Assembly (NCBI RefSeq): GCF_022788695.1
Contig: NZ_CP085160.1
Location: 1-64,000, forward strand
Direction: 5' to 3'
DNA length: 64,000 bases
Source of the DNA: Pseudosulfitobacter sp. DSM 107133
Lineage (GTDB): Bacteria; Pseudomonadota; Alphaproteobacteria; Rhodobacterales; Rhodobacteraceae
Shown here: piece after piece, positions 61,448-64,000 of the stretch
Numbering within the stretch: position 1 is the first letter of the stretch
Layout: every line of letters begins with the position of its first letter
The notes under the pieces: generated by a model
What the model was told of the DNA's origin: nothing
The model's database searches: none
The model's input: only the letters and a program-made list of their open reading frames with translations
Translations under genes and position numbers: made by a program

Positions 61448-61933
61448 ATCGCAGACCTCGTCAGTTCAAGCTTTGTAGCTATTCCATGAATTCCAATTGA
61501 AAACCTTGCTCTGGCAGCGTGTCAGTCATTCAAGGTATTTCTGTTAACCTAATTGACCGCTCTACCTACCGATCGAGAAACGCTCTCAGAATTTAGTCTA
61601 TTGCTCCGCTTTGGGCTGGAATTTCGGGGCACGATTTCCTTGTTTCCCTTATCAAGATTTAAGCCGCTCCTCAGGTGTTCGGTTCATTCGGCACATTTCA
61701 TAACCTTTAACCTAGGTTCACTCGAAGTCGGAAATTGCAACTGCTACTTTCAGTTTTCCGATTGCGGACATTCGCGGCAATGCAGAAAATCGGTAAAGAG
61801 GGCTCTCTACCGTCGTTCGCCGCAGTCCACACGAAGGTCCGCTGTCGAGAAACCGGCCAAACTTTGCAAAGGTCACTATCTGCCCACTGTGCCGCCTCTC
61901 CTTAACCAAAAGTCGGTCGGATTGCCTGCTATT
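61448..61933. other. Intergenic region between ALDH and virB6
   Basis: About 490 bases, less GC-rich than its neighbours, where the plus-strand ALDH cargo meets the minus-strand virB operon. No gene or repeat is supported. It may be decayed sequence at the edge of an insertion. Confidence 0.4.
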
Positions 61934-62959
61934 TCATTGCCCCAACCGCTTCGCCCTCTCTGCCATCCTGACCACCTGCGCGCTTGCAGTGGCCGCAGCG
62001 CTTCGCGCAGCTGCAGGAGCCTGCGCCGCCCCCCGCCCGATCGTTTCGCCAGTCGTGAGCGCCCCGATCCGCGCCCTGCCCTTGACGCCGTCGGTATTGA
62101 AGATCCCCCGCATGATCCCGGTCGATCCAGCGACCACAGCGGGTGCCGCAGCCACCATCAGGTTCCCCGATATGCCTCGAACGATCAGGGGCGTTGCCGC
62201 GACGAAGCCTTTGGCGAGGAACACCATCACGAAGAACGGGACGAGCGAGCCGATGTTGGTGGCCGAGTTCGGGTCACCGAGCTGTGCTAAGAGCGAATTC
62301 GCCATACCGACGACTGTCGAGAACATGGCGGCGATGACGATGGGGTAGAAGGCGTAGCTGATCGTCGTCGAGACCCATCTATGGAAGAAATCCTTGGTCG
62401 CATCGAAGAGCGACAGGGCGATCATGATCGGGGCGAGCCCAAGCATCAGGGTCAGCATCATCTTGGCGAAGATGAGGACGATGCCGGTCATGAAGCCAAG
62501 GAGGCTGAGGAGCACAAGGCCGATGCCGCCGAGTATTGCGCCGGTCATCCAATTCAGGTTGCTGCCGATCGCGTTTAGGTACTGGCTGAACTCTGTGATG
62601 AGATCATCGAACTCGGCCGCAAAGTATGTGGCTCCTACCCCGCCGCCGCCGACCGAGGAGATCAGGGCCCCGGCGATGTAGTCGAGCCCGCCGATCACGG
62701 CGTTGGCGACCGCGTTGAAGTTGGCCCAGTTGAAGGCGAAGAGGCCTATCAGCGTCAGCTTTATGAAGTACCAGAAGAAGCTGGCCCCATCCATGCTTCG
62801 GAACTGGAAGGCCATGTTGATGCAGACGGCGATCAGCGAAAGCGTGACCATCAGCAGGACGATCGTGCCGGTATTGCTGGCCACAGCCCCGAACTGGGAC
62901 TCGGCCGCATCGGCAAGGAAGCCGTCGGCAGTTCCGACCATCCAGCTGACGATGCTCAT
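61934..62959 (-). CDS. virB6: VirB6-type inner-membrane channel protein (341 aa)
   Basis: It begins MSIVSWMVGTADGFLADAAE and has at least five strongly hydrophobic segments (for example TGTIVLLMVTLSLIAVCINM and ILGGIGLVLLSLLGFMTGIV), the TrbL/VirB6 pattern. It ends with an Ala-rich cytoplasmic tail. It forms part of the conjugation channel. Its ATG overlaps the stop of the upstream gene (TAATG). It is the last T4SS gene seen in this direction. Confidence 0.88.
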   Translation of the reverse strand: MSIVSWMVGTADGFLADAAESQFGAVASNTGTIVLLMVTLSLIAVCINMAFQFRSMDGASFFWYFIKLTLIGLFAFNWANFNAVANAVIGGLDYIAGALISSVGGGGVGATYFAAEFDDLITEFSQYLNAIGSNLNWMTGAILGGIGLVLLSLLGFMTGIVLIFAKMMLTLMLGLAPIMIALSLFDATKDFFHRWVSTTISYAFYPIVIAAMFSTVVGMANSLLAQLGDPNSATNIGSLVPFFVMVFLAKGFVAATPLIVRGISGNLMVAAAPAVVAGSTGIMRGIFNTDGVKGRARIGALTTGETIGRGAAQAPAAARSAAATASAQVVRMAERAKRLGQ

Positions 62960-63399
62960 TACCAGTTGCCTTGCGCTTCGCAGATGTCCTGGACGTCGCG
63001 GGCGATCTGGTTCTGTGCGTTGCGAATGGCCAGCCGAGCTTGGGTGTGCTCTGCCTGCGTGCTTGTCGCGAACCATTCCTCGTACTCGACCGAGGCCGCG
63101 TCCCATGACGGAAAGCGGACATCACAGCCGCAATCGCCGGTTTCCTTGATCGCCTCCCATGACCGCAGCTCGTAGAGCCGCATCAACGTCAGCGCCTTGT
63201 AGGCCTCACGCGGGTGAACCTCGTCCATCCAGGTCGGGCGTGCGGGCCGGTCGTTGCAGATCCGGTATTGCTGGGGGGTCATGGTCACGCTGAGATCGTT
63301 CGTCACCTGAGGCGATGTCTGGGCCGCGAGGGGAGCAGCCAGCAGGGTGATAGCTGCGGCGAGGATGGTCTGGCGCATGGGGGTTTCCTTTCGGTTCAT
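62959..63399 (-). CDS. Exported T4SS-cluster protein (146 aa), unknown
   Basis: A clear signal peptide (MRQTILAAAITLLAAPLAAQ) precedes a mature part with four or five cysteines (CNDRP, CGCDV, CEAQG) and a helical C-terminus (HTQARLAIRNAQNQIARDVQ). It lies between virB11 and virB6, so it is likely a periplasmic transfer accessory protein. Two starts are possible: ATG 63399, overlapping the virB11 stop, and ATG 63378, with AGGAAACCCCC upstream, which gives the better signal peptide. Confidence 0.75.
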   Translation of the reverse strand: MNRKETPMRQTILAAAITLLAAPLAAQTSPQVTNDLSVTMTPQQYRICNDRPARPTWMDEVHPREAYKALTLMRLYELRSWEAIKETGDCGCDVRFPSWDAASVEYEEWFATSTQAEHTQARLAIRNAQNQIARDVQDICEAQGNW

Positions 63400-64000
63400 T
63401 CGGCCGCGACCGTGGGGCGCTCGTCACCCCCGGCTGGACCCGTGTTCTGGTCTGGATGTCTCGCCTGCCCCGGCAGGAAGAACTCAGTGATGCCGCGCGC
63501 GCCATTATGGCGACCGGCCTGGATGATCACGTCGATCGAGCCCTCTATGTAGTCGACCATGTCGGCATAGGTCATCGGCACATCGGTCTTGAGCGCCGCG
63601 ATGGCGAGGCGGCGGACGGCGAGTTGCGGGGTCTCGGCGTGGAGAGTGGTCAGCGAACCGCCATGGCCAGTGTTGATTGCCTCGAGGAACGTCATGGCCT
63701 CACGCCCCCGGACCTCCCCCAGCACGATCCGGTCAGGCCGCATCCGCAGGGTCGAGGCCAGAAGCACATCGGCGCTGCGGGCCTCGGTGTCGCGGTCGGC
63801 AATCAGGGTCACAGCATTCGGCTGCTCAGGGCGCAACTCAGCCGCCTCCTCGATCGTGATGATCCGTTCTTCGGGCGGGATCAGTGAGAGGATCTTGCGC
63901 GCCGCGACGGTCTTGCCGGTCGACGTACCACCCGAGACGATCATGTTGAGCTTGTTCTCGACGCAGAAGCGCAGGGCGGCATCAATGTCGCCGGAGGCCA
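63396..64000 (-). CDS. virB11: VirB11 traffic ATPase (partial, runs off the window)
   Basis: The visible 201 codons contain Walker A IVSGGTSTGKT, an Asp/Glu-rich box (ERIITIEEAAELRP), the Walker B region RIVLGEVRGREA and the His box LTTLHAETP of the VirB11/PilT family. The N-terminal part lies beyond position 64000. The frame is open to the window edge. It powers substrate transfer and pilus assembly. Its stop overlaps the next gene (ATGA). Confidence 0.95.
   Translation of the reverse strand, partial: ASGDIDAALRFCVENKLNMIVSGGTSTGKTVAARKILSLIPPEERIITIEEAAELRPEQPNAVTLIADRDTEARSADVLLASTLRMRPDRIVLGEVRGREAMTFLEAINTGHGGSLTTLHAETPQLAVRRLAIAALKTDVPMTYADMVDYIEGSIDVIIQAGRHNGARGITEFFLPGQARHPDQNTGPAGGDERPTVAAE

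Noticed and set aside
61553..62290. 245-codon forward open frame
   Set aside because: It starts in decayed intergenic sequence and continues opposite virB6. The product has no domain and no ribosome site.
1..64000. rRNA, tRNA or CRISPR arrays
   Set aside because: No stretch resembling these was recognised anywhere in the window. Tools such as tRNAscan-SE would be needed for certainty.

Overview
The window looks like part of a conjugative repABC megaplasmid from a marine Rhodobacterales (Roseobacter-group) alphaproteobacterium. The evidence is a complete repABC cassette with a predicted antisense ctRNA, VirB/VirD-type conjugation genes (VirC1/VirC2-like proteins, relaxase, VirD4, VirB6, VirB11), an HvrA/H-NS-like protein and high-GC codon use. 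The taxonomic call is an inference from gene content; there is no rRNA or tRNA in the window.

Layout. 1-3600: repA, repB, ctRNA, repC and two identical 16-bp palindromes (parS candidates). 3.6-20 kb: plasmid housekeeping genes (large ParB-like protein, SSB, DUF932 protein, short RadC, several small unknown proteins). Three of these transcription units begin with the same structured leader. A J-domain/beta-propeller protein, an OLD-family nuclease and an AbiE toxin-antitoxin pair lie among them. 19.8-28 kb: a strawberry-notch-type methyltransferase/helicase gene split in two by a recombinase-in-trio (RIT) element with perfect 28-bp inverted repeats. 28-30.4 kb: a TOPRIM primase-like protein and a DUF2493 protein.

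30.6-46 kb is a defence island. It opens with a type II restriction-modification pair (C5 methyltransferase plus an Eco29kI-like GIY-YIG nuclease). An IS21-family element carrying a nested IS66 follows. Then comes a tight five-gene operon: GHKL ATPase, Mrr-nuclease/SF2-helicase fusion, an unrecognised 175-aa protein, a PIN-like nuclease and an HNH-like protein. An IS3-family element has removed the last 36 codons of the ATPase gene. Deleting the IS in silico restores an ATGA start/stop overlap with the helicase gene, so the five genes formed one translationally coupled unit. This is the best candidate for an undescribed or little-described defence system here.

46-54 kb: a degraded IS30/Fic junction, a virC1-virC2-like pair diverging from mobC, relaxase and virD4, with a hairpin-rich 0.56-kb gap that is the likely oriT. 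54-58.5 kb: a second complete IS66 element with a passenger gene, and an IS630-type transposase read by frameshift. 58.8-61.4 kb: an acetaldehyde-dehydrogenase-type ALDH with a GAF-Fis regulator and an operator-like repeat. 61.9-64 kb: the reverse-strand end of a virB operon, running off the window inside virB11.

Several genes show recent inactivation: a C7-tract frameshift (5985), an amber codon in an unknown plasmid gene (17346), an amber codon in istA (36326), the RIT split and the IS3 truncation.
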